Origin: Nemophila menziesii
Taxonomy: Eukaryota > Streptophyta > Magnoliopsida > Boraginales > Hydrophyllaceae
Length of the DNA stretch: 64,000 nt
Assembly: GCA_029959085.1 (NCBI GenBank)
Contig: JARWIR010000005.1
Coordinates: forward strand, 2,544,501 to 2,608,500
Reading direction: 5' to 3'
Shown piece by piece: positions 12,516 through 23,600 of the stretch. A model generated the notes under the pieces. It was not told where the DNA came from. It did no database searches and saw nothing but the letters and a program-made list of their open reading frames with translations. A program made the translations under genes and the position numbers. Each line of letters opens with the position of its first letter. Positions within the stretch are counted from its first letter, which is position 1.

Positions 12516-12724
12516 TTTTCGATTTTAATGTAATGCACATACAAGCTTTACATAATTATTATATATTACCCGATCAAAAATCAAGCATCCTTATATATTA
12601 ATATACTTTTACGATTATACCAGTATATATGATTTTTGTCATCCATTTTACAATTATTTAAAGAAATAAAATTCCTTACACTTTCTGGACTACTATTACC
12701 ATGTGAAGGAGACCTATAAAATAA

Positions 12725-12912
12725 GAATAATGCTAGATATCATTTCAAATTGCATTGTCTTCGTATCGCTTTCTAGGTAGATTTTAAATGGACCAATTAT
12801 GTGATTTCTCTTTCTTGATTTATTATTTTCTCTCTCTTTTATGATTGGTCCATATAGGGGACGATATAAAGACGATGCAATTTGGTGTGCTATATCCAAC
12901 ATTCCTCATAAA
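12725..12912. mobile_element. MITE with about 75-bp inverted arms, copy 1
   Basis: The left arm starts AATGCTAGATATCATTTCAA and contains TGGACCAATTAT. The right arm is its imperfect inverse (ATGATTGGTCCATATAG through GCTATATCCAACATT). The same terminal sequence, AATGCTGGATATCATCC in reverse, bounds the element at 25359-25537, so the two copies form a family. Confidence 0.7.
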
Positions 12913-14116
12913 ATAAATATTTTGGAAATTAGTTAAAAATTTATTGGTTGAATATTATAGAGCCAGTCAAGCAAATGCAAGTGGGAATTGCAATAAAATG
13001 AGGATTTTCCTCATCCATGTAAAAATAGAAATCTGAAATTATTAGGTGTCTAAGGACGGACAAGCATGTTAGGCAGATTTATAACTTCTTTTTTTAGAAA
13101 AATGCCAAAAAAAAAAAAAAAAGACAGGAGGCAAGTAAAGGAACCAAATGATTTCTAAATAGCCTACACTTTGAAAAAGATAATGTCAAAATCGTTCGTT
13201 TATTAAGAAAAACAAAATGAACTTCTATTAAAATAAATGAGAATATGCCATGAATATTCTAGAAATTTGTGAAAGAAAATCTAACTAATAATACTAATTT
13301 TTTTAAGTACTCAATATTTTGGTTTTATCTAAATAGCGTTATCGATTCCACCCTTGAGTATTAAACTTGTAACTCTCTCTGAACTTGAGATTATCCGAAT
13401 TGTACTATTATCTTTTTTTTTTTGACAAAATACGCTAACCTTCCGACTATTTTTCATCCTACTCCTATTCTTTTGAACTTCCTTAACAGTTTCAAAAGTG
13501 GATCCCCTCTGTTTTTTCGTATCTAGCGTGTTTCGCAAGACGATCTGCATGACTGTTCATTTTTCGCGATAAATATCAGAAGGATATCGGTCCTGCTTCT
13601 TCTATTTTCTGCCAGATTTAACAGAAGATCGGCTGAATAGTCCATCTTGCCATTGACACCTGTCTAATACATTGTATTTAATCAAGGTTATCAGAATTTT
13701 TTCAACTATTTATTTTAACTTTTATAGTACACTACCCAGGAATAAAAATTCTAAATCTCTACTAAAAGATATTCTCCAAAATGCCAATTACCTTTTACCT
13801 GAAATAATTACCCTAAACTCGTCCTGCCCGGTAATCAATCCTCATCTGGGCCAAAATATTCAATAATACACCACAAAGTCGCCTCAAATCCACGCACAAA
13901 TCGTCCATCGAGTTACTGAAATATGCACAGGTAAAAGAGTCATAAAGGCCCAATACAACGTTTGTTTTATAAAGAAGGGCCCAAATTAGAAGCCAACCAA
14001 TCTAGTTGGAATCCAACTAAGAAAACACATAAAACCCACCCCCTCCCCCTTCTTTCTCGACAGAAAAAGCCACCCCCCTCACCCTCACCCTCCTTTCTCG
14101 ACAGCTGCACCACGAC
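12913..14116. other. Intergenic DNA, no gene seen
   Basis: AT-rich with poly-A and poly-T runs. The last 150 bp turn C- and A-rich. The open frames here are compositional and lack recognisable domains. Confidence 0.5.
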
Positions 14117-14221
14117 GAGCTCTACTGCTGCTCCGTTCAAGCAGCGACAACGAGCCCTGCTGCTGCTCCGTTCAAGCAGCGACGACGAGCCCTGCTGCTG
14201 CTCCGTTCAAGCAGCGACGAC
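14117..14221. repeat. 35-bp tandem repeat, three copies
   Basis: Three contiguous 35-bp units containing CTGCTGCTCCGTTCAAGCAG, ending GACAAC in the first and GACGAC in the other two. Each unit contains a small palindrome (CTGCT/AGCAG). Confidence 0.85.
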
Positions 14222-14300
14222 GAGATCCAACAACCACCATCGACCCACGAACCAGATCGAGGTCACTCCGAGGTGCTGTTGTGATTTCGAGGCCACCACG

Positions 14301-14380
14301 ACCACCGTAGCAGCAGATCTGCATCCATAACCGCACCAGCACCACCGCAGCAGCAGATCTGCATCCATAACCGCACCAGC
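14301..14380. repeat. 40-bp tandem repeat, two copies
   Basis: Two 40-bp units differing at one base near the start, containing CAGCAGATCTGCATCCATAA. They sit in a CAC/CCA-rich stretch (about 14290-14700) whose open frames in several phases are proline-, histidine- and threonine-rich by composition; I do not call a gene there. Confidence 0.85.
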
Positions 14381-14785
14381 ACCACCAGTTCACCACCAGC
14401 TCACCACCACCACCTATTCGAACCACCACAACCTAGCGCACCACCACCAACCATTCGAACCACCCCAACTATTCGAACCAACAACAACCTTCTTCACTGC
14501 GTTTCTTCACTCCGATCTGCTGCTGTGATTTCGAGGCCACCACCATGTTCGAGACCCACCAACCAGATCGAGGCCACCACCATTTTCGAGACCCACCACC
14601 ACCAAACCCCACCAGCAACACCCCACCACAGCACCACCCAACCCCATCAGCAACACCCCCCAAAACATTCAACACCACCCATCGCATCTATTCCAAAACC
14701 CACCAAAACTGCTCTAAGATCGGTTTGTCTCCTTGTATTTTGTTTTTTAATTTTTTTTGCAGGTGTGCATTTTGCAGATTTAGAT

Positions 14786-14965
14786 ATTTAGGGGGTATAA
14801 ACCCCCTATTTTGCTATTTGAGGGGGTAATCATTTAATTAAAGGGGTAAAACATGAATATTAGGGGGTAAAATGAAATTTTAGGGGGTATTGTGGTATTT
14901 TAGTGGGTAATCAAATACTTTGGGGGGCAAACTGAAAAATTAGGGGGGGTATATCCCCCTGTTTT
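14786..14965 (+). repeat. G-run-rich segment, possible quadruplex former
   Basis: At least eight runs of four to seven G at irregular 15-35-bp spacing in a TTAGGGGGTA context, plus short C-run counterparts (ACCCCCTA). The spacing is longer than classical quadruplex loops, so any quadruplex would need long loops. Confidence 0.6.
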
Positions 14966-15130
14966 GGACTACCCTTGATACTTGGACAATATGGACTTTG
15001 AACAATATGGACGTAACTTAAAAAACGGGGGGCGTGGACCCCCCCCAAAAATTAAAACTCGAGAAAATCTACCCCGAAAAAAATAAAATAGGGGGATCTA
15101 ACCCCCTAAAACGTGACCCTAACCAGCCAA

Positions 15131-15612
15131 AAAATCTAGTTAGGCCCTTAAAAAACATAACAAAAAACTGGGTCCTTAAATTTTTTTTTTTTAATTTTAG
15201 GCCTCAAAAGGTATATTCCTCAATATGCACTTGCTATTTCACCTTTTACATTCATGTTGTTTCCCATTTCCTCTTCACTCATAAACAACCCAAATGGGGA
15301 CAACCCATACTAATCTCTAGAAATAGACCCCACACAGTGTAACTTTCAGAAGCCAACTAGACAACCTACATTTCATGCATATGTTACCATCCACTTATCA
15401 TATTTATTCACTCATTCTTATAATCACGCCAAAACATATCACCAAATTATTGGCCTATTAGGCCCCTCCATCCCTCTCTTTTCGTTTCTTATCATGATCG
15501 TCCAATTATATGAACAAAATCTCTTTTAACAATATTATTTTCTTCTCCATCTTTAAACTCTTCTCCCCTCATCACCATTTTTACATCTAATGGTTACTTC
15601 CCCTCAAAAAAC
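15131..15612 (+). promoter_or_regulatory. Upstream region and leader of the CNGC2 gene
   Basis: The last 150 bp are CT-rich (TTCTTCTCCATC, CTCTTCTCCCCTCATC), like many plant leaders. An ATG at 15590 lies 23 bp before the proposed start, in another frame. I see no unambiguous TATA box; TATAATCAC near 15419 is a weak candidate. Confidence 0.35.
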
Positions 15613-16515
15613 ATGCCTCATAGTCCAAACCCCCACTTCTCAGAATCAAGGTAACTAAATTTTCACGTCTAGTAAGATTTTTTTGTTTTACTAATACCAT
15701 CCCATATACTCTCGATTATTAGAAACTTTAGATTATAATGATGTGATGCAAATGTTTTGTTACTCTAGTCAGTTTAGAATATGTATCTTAGCTTTACAAG
15801 TAGCGTTAAGTGAGTTTTTTCAGTTTTTTTTTTGTTGATAAAGCTTGAGTCTTAATTTTCAGATGGTTTGGAATATTCCGGCGAAGATCAGTTCAACCGG
15901 ACAATAGCGATGACTATAATGACGACAATCAATTACACAATTCCGTTGAATGCTACACATGTACTCAGGTAATTAATCACCACGGGATTTATTGATCCAA
16001 ATTTCTCTTAAAATGTATTATAGTTCGAGCTAAACTATGTAGTATATTCAACCACGTATGATTATTAGTACTATAAAACCATCTTATAATAGTATAGTAC
16101 TAGATAAAACTTGTGTTCAAGTCACTCCATATCGATTATCTGTATAATAATAAAAAATTGTAAGAAAATATGAATACTAAAGATATAAAAAGGAAAATGT
16201 AAAGAATCCATGGCGCCCCTATTCTTTTGAAAAATATAGGAATTCCTATTGTCCAATTAACTCAAAAGATGGGGCAACATTGCCCCTTAACAAAAATTTC
16301 AGCCAGTTACGTGTTTATATGTCACATAATTGGACCTTATAAAGCAAATCTTGGTCACTTGACTAATCTAGTTTATTTCATATATGTGAATTTATATTTT
16401 AGTCCCAACTAAAAAAACATTTTAAATCCTTAGGTGGGTGTCCCGGTTTTCCACTCAACAAGTTGCGATCAAGCACACATACCTGAATGGGAAGCCTCGG
16501 CCGGTTCTTCATTAG
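15590..16515 (+). other. Overlapping upstream ORF across CNGC2 exons 1-3
   Basis: If the transcript starts upstream of 15590, an ATG there opens a second frame that stays open through the same splicing (15590-15650, 15863-15968, 16434-16515) for 82 codons and ends at a TAG. It overlaps the main start and the first 75 codons of CNGC2. Whether it is translated is unknown. Confidence 0.4.
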
Positions 16516-17615
16516 TTCCCATCCAAAACCGACCCGAAATAAAAACCGACAAAAACCGGTTTACTAATCCACGACAAAGATCCGGACCATTCGGGGTAGT
16601 ATTAGACCCAAGAAGCAAACGTGTACAAAAATGGAACCGTGTATTCCTATTGGCACGTGGCATGGCCTTAGCCGTTGATCCTCTTTTCTTTTACGCATTA
16701 TCTATTGGACGTCATGGTCATCCATGCTTGTACGTGGACACTAGATTTGCAATAATCATCACGGTTCTTCGCACGTGTGTTGATGCGATTCATTTGTTTC
16801 ACTTATGGCTTCAGTTTCGATTGGCTTATGTTTCAAGAGAGTCTTTAGTTGTTGGTTGTGGGAAACTTGTGTGGGATGCACGTGCGATTGCTTCTCATTA
16901 TTTGAGATCACTTAAGGGGTTTTGGTTTGATGCTTTCGTAATTCTTCCAGTCCCACAGGTTAGCATATTTTTTCACTAGTTAATTACACTTTAGGTCCTT
17001 ATATAATTTTTTTTATCATTCTAGTCACTCGAGCAACTATCAATCTTACCTCCACGAATGAAAGATGTATGACTAATATGTCCCTTTAAAGACTAAAACG
17101 ATAATTAAAGCTTGCAAGAAAATAAGATGAGTGAATTAAATAAAGAAAAGGACTGAAAAGAGATGATTACTATGAATCTTTGATATATTAGTATATAGTA
17201 TATACGAGAGGTGAGATGTTGTTGTCAATAAGTCTAGATATGGATATGAGAAAACTTAGTTATACATCTCTATTTATGTTCATATGTCACCATCATCGCA
17301 ACAACTTATAAGTACAAATATGTAGTACCTAATAGTCCCTACCCGTAAGTAACAAATATGTTCATGAAAATTTAAGTCTCCTTTTCTTTAAAAAATTGAA
17401 TAAATAATTGATTGACAAAAATCATATTCAATTAGCTTTTTAGGTTAGACTAGAGAGTTCAACAAATTAGATATCCTATCTACATATTATGACTAAGAAA
17501 TTTGGTTCTTCATGATTTAAATTTCTTGAAGATAAAAGAAAAGGTAGAGTGGGGTCAGGGTAGGGGTGGGATATGGGGGTGTGTAAACTTTAACAGGGGT
17601 ATATTTGGAAATTTA

Positions 17616-17678
<63 letters not shown>

Positions 17679-20600
17679 AAGACTTTAAAAAAAAAATCAG
17701 GAGTGTTGCCTCCGAATTACTTTGGCCCCCAATAGAAAATTATGGTTCTGCTTCGCGAACTTTATTTGGGGTTCTATTTTCATATTTATGTTTCTGATTT
17801 GGTTCTTGCTCGTAATTTTGCAGGTTGGATTTTGGCTGGTGGTTCCAATGTTGATCAAACAAGATGAAATAAAACCAATAATGACTGTTCTTTTACTCAT
17901 CTTTCTATTCCAGTTCTTGCCTAAGGTATATCACAGCATATGTCTAATGAGAAGAATGCAAAAGGTCACCGGTTACCTTTTCGGAACTATTTGGTGGGGT
18001 TTTGCACTTAATCTCATCGCCTACTTCATTGCCTCTCATGTAAGTCATCTTGAGCAATTCTTTTTGTCGCGAGCTTGTTTACACTTTAACATGTTGATTA
18101 ACCTGTTGGAAAGTTTTATTTTTTAAATCTTGCACTTGAACAATTTTGATGCCTTAGCCGAACACATGATGTTTTAGCAGTGGTGGAGCCATAGTTCCCT
18201 AGTCCTTATTTATTAATTTGATGATCCCATTTTTTTTTTATACTACTACCTTATGGGCTATGGCTCTCAATATGTTCAAAATCTTTATCTAAGCCCCAAC
18301 TTTTTCAAATTTGCTGTAAAAATGTGTGGCAGTAATCATATTTAATGTGAATTTAATACTATTTGATGTGAATTACTACTCTGCATGATTTGTTTCCGGT
18401 AAGTGTTGTCTATGCTTTTGTAGATGGAAAATCTTAAAATCCGAAGAAAGAAAAATGAAAAATGGGGGACATAAAGTGCAATTATTGCATAATATAGGGA
18501 CCTATAGTGCAATTATCTCAACAAATTAATATAAGGACTTGTAGCAACTAAATAAAAATATTAAAATAGAAATTTATAGTGCAATTAACTCATTATGATA
18601 ATATAGGGACCTTAGTGCAATTTGTGAATATATAAGGACCTATAATGTAATTTTTGAATAAATATAAAGACTTAGTGCACTTAAATAAAAAGATAGGAGT
18701 GTTAATATAGTGCAAGTAATTCAAAAAACATATATGAACCTATTTTATACAACTTTTGAATAATATAAGAACCTCTATTGCAAATTTTGAATCATATAAA
18801 GACCTAAAATCAACTTTAAAAGAAACGAGAGTTAATATAAGGATCTATATGGTCACTCCAGCTTTCCTTTTATAAGCCAAGAACAAAGATTCCTTCGATG
18901 AGAGATATGCTTCCACAAATGCTGAGATAGAGCCTTAGCCAACCTATGCCGAGAAACATGCATTCGTAAATAACAATTAGGCAATATATGGCCAGAACCT
19001 TGCTATTTTTCCAGCACTTAAAGAGAGGTTCAAGGTTCGAATCCCCTCTCTAACAGGTGTAAAGTGAGAGGTACAAGGCTCGAACCCCTCCCTGAACATG
19101 GGTCACCTAATTCTGATTTACCATGAAAATATATAGAGCCAATTGTTGATTGATGCCTATTAAAAAACTTATTTAGAAAAAGGTGCCTAGGAAAAAATAT
19201 TTATTGAAAACAGCCCCCTTATAATTAACAATTAAAAAATAAGAAAAAAACTAATAAACACACGCGCGCGTCCGTGAAATTTTTTTAAAATCGTCATAAC
19301 TAATTCAAAAAAAATCAAAAAAATCAAAAAAAATTATATTTGGATAAATCAAATTAATATTTACGTCTATGATTTTTTTCGGAATTTTCTGAATTTTTCG
19401 ATTTTTTTTTATTTTTTTAATTTTTTTTTTCGCAGACACGAAATTCCATGTTTAAAACATGGAATTCCATGTTTAAAACATGGAATTCCATGTTTAAAAC
19501 ATGGAATTCCGTGTCTGCGAAAAAAAAATTAAAAAAATTCGAAAAAATTCAAAAAATTCAAAAAAAATCAAAAAAATTCATAGACGTAAATATTAATTAG
19601 ATTTATTCAAGAATATTTTTTTTTTAATTTTCTGATTTTTTTTGAATTAGTTATGACGATTTTAAAAAAATTTCACGGACGCGCGCATGTGATGGAATTA
19701 ATAAAGGTATAGAAAATATAAAGGGGATGTAATCTATAAATAATTATTTCATTAGGCATTTTTTTATAAATAAGATTATTGAAGGCATAAAAAAACAATT
19801 AGAGAGTTTAAGGAGGATGTTTTCAACAATAACCCCAAATATATATGGGGAGACATGTATATCTCCGTTGGATTAGTCGGGTGCGCGTAAGCTAGCCCGG
19901 AACCCATGTAACCAAAAAAAAAAAAAAAAACAACTAGGCATATTTTTTACTTTCTACGTCCATTTTTATTTGTCTACCTTTTTAATGTATAAAAATTAAA
20001 TAAAGCATTTAATACTTTTTCTTTTTACATATACTCTTTATACTATTTAATTAAGGGTAAAATTAAAAAAAATGTAGAAAAAACATAAAAAAATTGTCTC
20101 GGTATTAAAAATGGACAAACAATATTGGATACATTTTTTTAGAAAGTTAGGAAAATAAAAGTGGACAGAAAAAGTAATAACCTTTTCTTCCATATCGGGA
20201 AGCATTTTTTTTTCTTTTTTGTCGATACACGGAAGGCTCCATCTACTCCCTACGTAACAGGGGTAAAAGTACTAACCACGTTTATTCCGCGTTGGGGTCT
20301 AAAGTAAAGATAAAGTAAAGTAATCGGATTTAAGTTTTATCAACGATAAGGATAGATTATTAATTTATCATACACTCAAGTGACTCATACATAGATTGAC
20401 CTCAGATTTATTCGAAAATAACTTAATAACCTGGAATTTGTTTTACTAAGTACAAAATATAAAGTATACAAATACAAAACCATAAGAATATAGTTTATCA
20501 TAAAAAAGTTTCAGTGATCCTTTCAAAACTTGCTTATCAAAATATATTACAAGTTTTTTTTTATAATTTAAATTACAAAATATTTCAAGTTTATCCACAA

Positions 20601-23600
20601 AATATTACAAAATCATCAACAAAAATATTACAAGATCACTGGTAAATAAATTACAAGTCTTCATAGCTTGTTCGGGTTTATGTTGAGATGTTAAGTAGAT
20701 TTGTGTTGGATTCGCGTTAAGATTCTCGTTATAATCTGTAACTTACACAATTCCGCACAATTTTGGTTTAGTATATGCCGTGGCGAATCCAGAAATACAA
20801 ATCAGGGTGTGCTTATTATTAAAAAAGGTTCTGAGACAATGTCGCCAATTCTTAATCTTCATTTGTTTCAAATATAAATATTTTTTAACCGAACTATGTG
20901 AAATGCATAAGAATAACTTCTAGCTAGTCTCCGTTGCTCAAATAAAACTTATATATCAAACATATATTTATATCAACAATACCATTTTTTTTTAGTCAAA
21001 CAATAATATATAGATAGATAAAAGCACAAAAAATTACAAAGGATCACCCAATGCCTCTAGAGGCAAAATCATAGTGGATGAGAGAAACCAACTGGGGAGG
21101 AGGACAAACCACCTAGAATTACAGAAATAATATAATATAAACAATTAATTTATTTTAAAAAAATATTATTTATTCACAAGGAAAAAACTTCAATCATATA
21201 CAATATATTAATAAATAATTTTCTCATTAGAAGAATACTTGAATAAATGGGTTAAATAATAGTTCTTATTTTTTTAATGGTATTTTTCAAAAGAAAACTA
21301 TGATACATAAACTAATTATGTGTTTAAATGAACCAAAGTTAAAATTAAAATTGATACAACAAGTTTTTCTTATTATATCTGAGAGTCACTTTTGTCTCGG
21401 AATCATTGTCTCGATTCGAATATGTACCCACTTAGAAAGATAATAAAACAATTATTTTCGATTTAAAAGAAATACGACAGTGTTCACTTTCATTATTCTA
21501 ATGATTTTAGAAGCACGCTACTATATTCATAAACAATTAAAAAAATTAAATAGTATTTCAGTTTAGAGTATTGAATCAAGCCTCTTAAATTGATGAAAAT
21601 TGAATAAATCTAAAATTTATTATTGTTATATGTTTATTATAGGGTTGAAAATAGAGTTTGAACATATGAGTACGATTTGATAAGGGCTAAAAGAGAAGCA
21701 TATGATTGACGAAAAACTAATACCATTTTTTTCTTCAAAGTTGAGGGTGGGCTTAAGCCCGCCAAACCTTGGCTCTGCCACTGAGCATATGTATACTTTT
21801 AGGCCTCAGAATGTTTTATTTCATCATAGGCTTGAAAAAGATAGATTTTTTTTAGTAAATCGTCACTACTAGCCTCGTGTAGTACACATTCATCGGTCTC
21901 AGATATTGGGACTCCCGGAAAACCAACTATACCTCTAAACATATTATGTATCAAACAAGTAGCAACACTATAATGACTACCATATACATGTTAATAAAAA
22001 CAATTATAACGAGTAATAAACACAGTAATTGCTAATGACTCCCAAAAAATCACCTTAGTCTGTAAATATAGCTCAGAATCGCATTGTGTTTCAAACAAGT
22101 GGGTAATACACTAATGGCTACCAAATACATGTTAATAAACACAATTGAAATAAGTAGGAAACATACTAATGGGTAATGGCTCCCGAAAAAATCACCTTAG
22201 TTTGCAAAATGCAACTATAAAACCTTTACCAACCATGTGGAAAACAAGATAGATATGAGTGTGCTACATCCTGGAAAAAACTCATAAATTACACATATAA
22301 TGTTAATAGTGTGACCAATAACATTTGAATATACAAAAGTATAAGGGTAAAAAATTCAAGAACAGAAGAAAGAGATGAATAAAACTCACAGATAAATTAT
22401 AACACCGATTTGCTGATGAATCTGTAAAAAAAAAAGCAAACAAAAAACAAACCCTAATTCGTTAAAAAGAGAAGAAATAAGCATTTACCTTAAGGAAAAT
22501 GGTGATGTACCACCAATACCGAACAAGCCCCTCTTATATAGCCTCGACTATCACATTATCTAACCGATAATTACATACACTCTACCCCGAAAAAGTAGCC
22601 AACACACAAGAATAGACTAACAAAACCACATACATTAATCCTTCACCTTGGTTTGGTGAAAAAAGGTTGTTATTTCGGCAGAGTATGAGTAGGTTTTCTT
22701 GGGAGAAAAAGAAAGGACAAAGAGATTGAGAGAAATAAAGGAAGAAAGCGTACACAAAACGTGACCCAAAATGAAGTTAAGCTAAAATATTCATCTTATA
22801 TATAGTCTTTTTTGGGAATAGTACACGAGGTTATCAGACAGGAACCACGTGTTGATGAATTAAGGGAAGAACGAAGGTAATGGGTTTGGGTGTTTAAAAA
22901 GGAAAGGGAAACCCATGTTAATTATGGGCTTACGGTGTTTTTACCCTACAAAAAATTCCTGGGTTGGCCCGCGTTTGATGAACCTAGAAGTCTTGCTCAA
23001 AAATCTGAGTTGATATCTCGAAAGACTCAAAAACCTGAATCTTGGTAACTCAAATCACGAACTCTCGAATCTCGAACACGTGAATCTCGACCAAGTGAAT
23101 CTCGAACCCAAATCGCGAAAACCTGAATTTCGAATATCCGAATCTCGAACGCGAATCTCAAAAACCTGACTAAGTATAAATGTCACTCTGTGCATTACTA
23201 TTTGTATCTTATATTTGTGGAAGTAATTTATATTAAAAAAATCACAAATATAAAACAAATTATGAAAGTTTTTTCGTGTTACTGAATGATAAAATCAAAA
23301 TTAAAAATAAATAATAAATGATGAGCAGGTCTACGAAGTTCGAGTTGAAAAAACTAGATATATGTGAGGCTGCGATAAATATTGGTTATATTCCTTAACA
23401 TTTGAAATTTTATTTATACAATAATAAAAAAATATACATATTTATTTTAACACTACATTTTATTTTTATTTTATTTAAAAAGTTAGATTTATCACAAATT
23501 CACATTATATAAAAAACTTATATGAAAGTCATTCATTATATTAGACAAACTCATGGTACATTTTATTATATACCATTCACTAAATTATATATAATAAATT

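Noticed and set aside
13962..14330. Proline/threonine/serine-rich frame of 122 codons
   Set aside because: Frames in several phases and on both strands are open here because of CAC/CTG tandem repeats, so it is compositional.
14525..14829. Two overlapping His/Pro-rich frames
   Set aside because: Overlapping open frames in the same CCA-rich DNA with no conserved motif.
15034..15342. 102-codon frame before CNGC2
   Set aside because: Lys/Asn/Pro-rich translation of AT-rich and poly-T DNA; no domain and no splice context.
18985..19135. tRNA gene
   Set aside because: B-box-like sequences are present but no cloverleaf can be drawn; SINE structure explains them.
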